A DNA stretch of 64,000 nt from Nemertoderma westbladi (Eukaryota > Xenacoelomorpha > Nemertodermatida > Nemertodermatidae): positions 100,145-164,144 of the forward strand of contig JAUCBJ010008799.1 in NCBI GenBank assembly GCA_032718475.1. Reading direction: 5' to 3'. Below the pieces are notes generated by a model. It saw only the letters and a list, made by a program, of their open reading frames with translations, was not told the DNA's origin and did no database searches. Every line of letters begins with the position of its first letter. The first letter of the stretch is position 1. This document shows positions 62,734-64,000 of this stretch, in pieces. Made by a program: the position numbers and the translations under genes.

Positions 62734-62953
62734 TGTGACGGGATCCGAGAATCCCGACCGGTTGTTTTATTTACGCGTCCCCGCCGTGTGTGAAAAGAGT
62801 TTGTTGTTGGATTGAGAGTTCTGATGTTGTCGTCCCCGTTTATTGGGGGTGACACGAGGTTGATTGGCAATCAACCTCGTACTCCCCAATATTGCTTAAA
62901 GGCACCGCTTTCCCAACTTTATGGGGTGGTTAGCGGAATTGAATTCGCTAACA
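62734..62953 (-). repeat. 5' LTR of BEL element 3, internally deleted
   Basis: 220 bp: the first 97 and last 123 bases of the 571-bp LTR joined at GATGTTGT/CGTCC. The missing part corresponds to 49439-49790 in the other LTR. TTGT is shared at the junction. The GTGTG duplication follows. Confidence 0.9.
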
Positions 62954-62958
62954 GTGTG

Positions 62959-63583
62959 TCTCCCTGGTGGACTCCCCATAACACTTCAAATGGTTCTGTG
63001 TCACCATCAACAGTAGACACAAATGTTGTCGAACCATCGTATACTGATCTGATTGCTGCAATAATTTCTTCAGAAACCCCATATAATGAAAGTATGCTGA
63101 ACATACGTGAGCCAGAGACCTTGAATAAGTCAACAAAGATAATAGCCAGATAGATGCCTGTCTTTCTTTTTTTTTGATAACTCTTCAATTATCCTTTCTA
63201 TGTGCCAAAATGGGCTCAATGCCAATGGTCCTAAGACCTTTATGGAACCCATTCTGATTTCCTCGGAGCAGTCTCTCAATGGGATCCCTGATGCGATTTA
63301 ATATAATTATATTGTATAGCTTTGCAGCAATCGAGATCAATGAGATTCCCCGAAAAGAACCATAGAGTGTTAGGTTGCCCTTCTTGGGAACTGGCACCAA
63401 CTTATTTGTTTTCATTTCTTGTGGGACTCTTGTTGTTCGGTACATGTCTACTATGATGGGATAGATGAGCTTTAAACACTCAGGTATTTTAAAGACCTCA
63501 GGGGGAACACCATCTACTCCACTGGCACGATTGGTCTTAGTGCTGTTTGCAGCAGCCTTCTGAAAACACACCACTCCAAACAC
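62959..63583 (-). pseudogene. RTE-like LINE RT, N-terminal half
   Basis: Carries RASGVDGVPPEVFKIPECLK, NKLVPVPKKGNL, FRGISLISIAAKLYNIIILNRI, RGNQNGFHKGLRTIG, and in a second frame VDLFKVSGSRMFSILSLYG up to GVHQGDTL at 62954, where BEL element 3 was inserted. The frame changes near 63185. The 5' side ends near 63583, so the endonuclease is absent. With 48489-49337 it forms one interrupted LINE. Confidence 0.85.
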
Positions 63584-64000
63584 ACCACATAATTTTTATT
63601 GTCCGTTTAAATCCTTTTTTTGTCCTTTTTTTTTATTTTTTATGTCCTCCAAAAGTCTAATGTTAGGTTCCATGCTACCGGTTTCTCTACTGCTGTTCTC
63701 TCAGGCTATCAGTACCGGTATTAGTATATATAGCACTATTTTGCTGTATTGTATGTACAGATGTAGGTATAAAGCAGGTATTTCTGTATTTTAGTACCGG
63801 TACCGGCACCGGTACTGCTATAGGCCTACTGTGTAGCCTACCATTTAAATACGGTAATGGTAGGCCTACCGGTTGTGCTAATAAATTTTAAATAATTGAT
63901 AGGCCAAACTGGATTGCAGGATTGTGGAAAATGTGGATATACCTTTCACATAATTTAGGCCTATTACTGTATTAGTTTTATAATCAATAATGGATCATGA
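63584..64000. other. no gene seen; TACCGGTA/TAGGCCTA words
   Basis: AT-rich DNA with T runs, then clusters of ACCGGTACCGG and TAGGCCTAC words (63780-63880). No ORF or element end recognised. Confidence 0.55.

Larger units (their letters stand above)
49343..62953 (-). mobile_element. BEL/Pao element 3, pol-bearing, with ORF-Z
   Basis: Same family as elements 1 and 2. Left LTR 49343-49913 (571 bp), right LTR 62734-62953 (220 bp, internally deleted). TG...CA ends; GTGTG duplications at 49338-49342 and 62954-62958. Minus-strand order: Gag, DUF1759-like/zinc knuckle/protease, RT, remnant RNase H, integrase, minisatellite, ORF-Z, 3' UTR, hairpin, PPT. It is the only copy here with RT and integrase, showing that ORF-Z belongs to the pol-bearing ancestor too. 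Many stops, an RNase H deletion and a foreign insertion in Gag make it inactive. Confidence 0.93.

Overview
The window is repeat-dense animal DNA, probably from an aquatic invertebrate or basal deuterostome. The support for this is the mix of metazoan transposon families (BEL/Pao, RTE, L1/Tx1-like and jockey-superfamily LINEs, Pogo, a possible hAT end) and a fragment resembling the F-box gene FBXO36. I see no intact host gene, tRNA, rRNA, CRISPR array or operon. Nearly all recognisable coding sequence belongs to transposable elements. The species cannot be named from the sequence.

Layout. 1-1149: decayed Pogo/CENP-B-type transposase (minus). 1792-2295: 3' end of a LINE. 3010-14627: BEL/Pao element 1 (minus), with 548-bp LTRs and GTGAC target duplication; it has no RT/RNase H/integrase block. 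14995-17526: 5'-truncated RTE-type LINE (minus) with a 14-bp target duplication. About 18206-18461: possible hAT end. 18559-24755: L1/Tx1-like LINE (plus) with two open frames. 25889-36641: BEL/Pao element 2 (plus), ACTAG target duplication; it also lacks RT/IN and carries an antisense FBXO36-like fragment. 38433-39397: jockey-superfamily LINE fragment. 39423-47955: BEL/Pao element 4 (minus), a different lineage. 48489-49337 and 62959-63583: one RTE-like LINE split by BEL/Pao element 3 (49343-62953, minus, GTGTG target duplication), the only member of the main family here that keeps RT and integrase.

BEL elements 1, 2 and 3 form one family. Coding-strand order is: LTR; a long Gag with a charged coiled coil, poly-Gly, an Asn-rich stretch and GLVGH repeats; a DUF1759-like Gag region with a zinc knuckle and an aspartic protease; then RT-RNase H-integrase (element 3) or a shorter substitute block (elements 1 and 2); a hairpin-bearing minisatellite; an extra ORF of about 850 codons in the env position; a structured 3' UTR; a polypurine tract; LTR. 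The extra ORF (called ORF-Z here) reads as a divergent DEDD 3'-5' exonuclease-like domain, a charged coiled coil, an acidic linker and three CCHC zinc knuckles. It has no signal peptide or membrane segment that I can see, so it is not an envelope. It is open from end to end in element 1, whose LTRs differ at only four positions by eye.

The main candidate for an undescribed system is therefore a BEL/Pao family with an exonuclease-like/zinc-knuckle accessory protein, accompanied by RT-less derivatives that kept Gag, protease and ORF-Z and were presumably mobilised in trans. All domain calls are motif-level readings without database searches.
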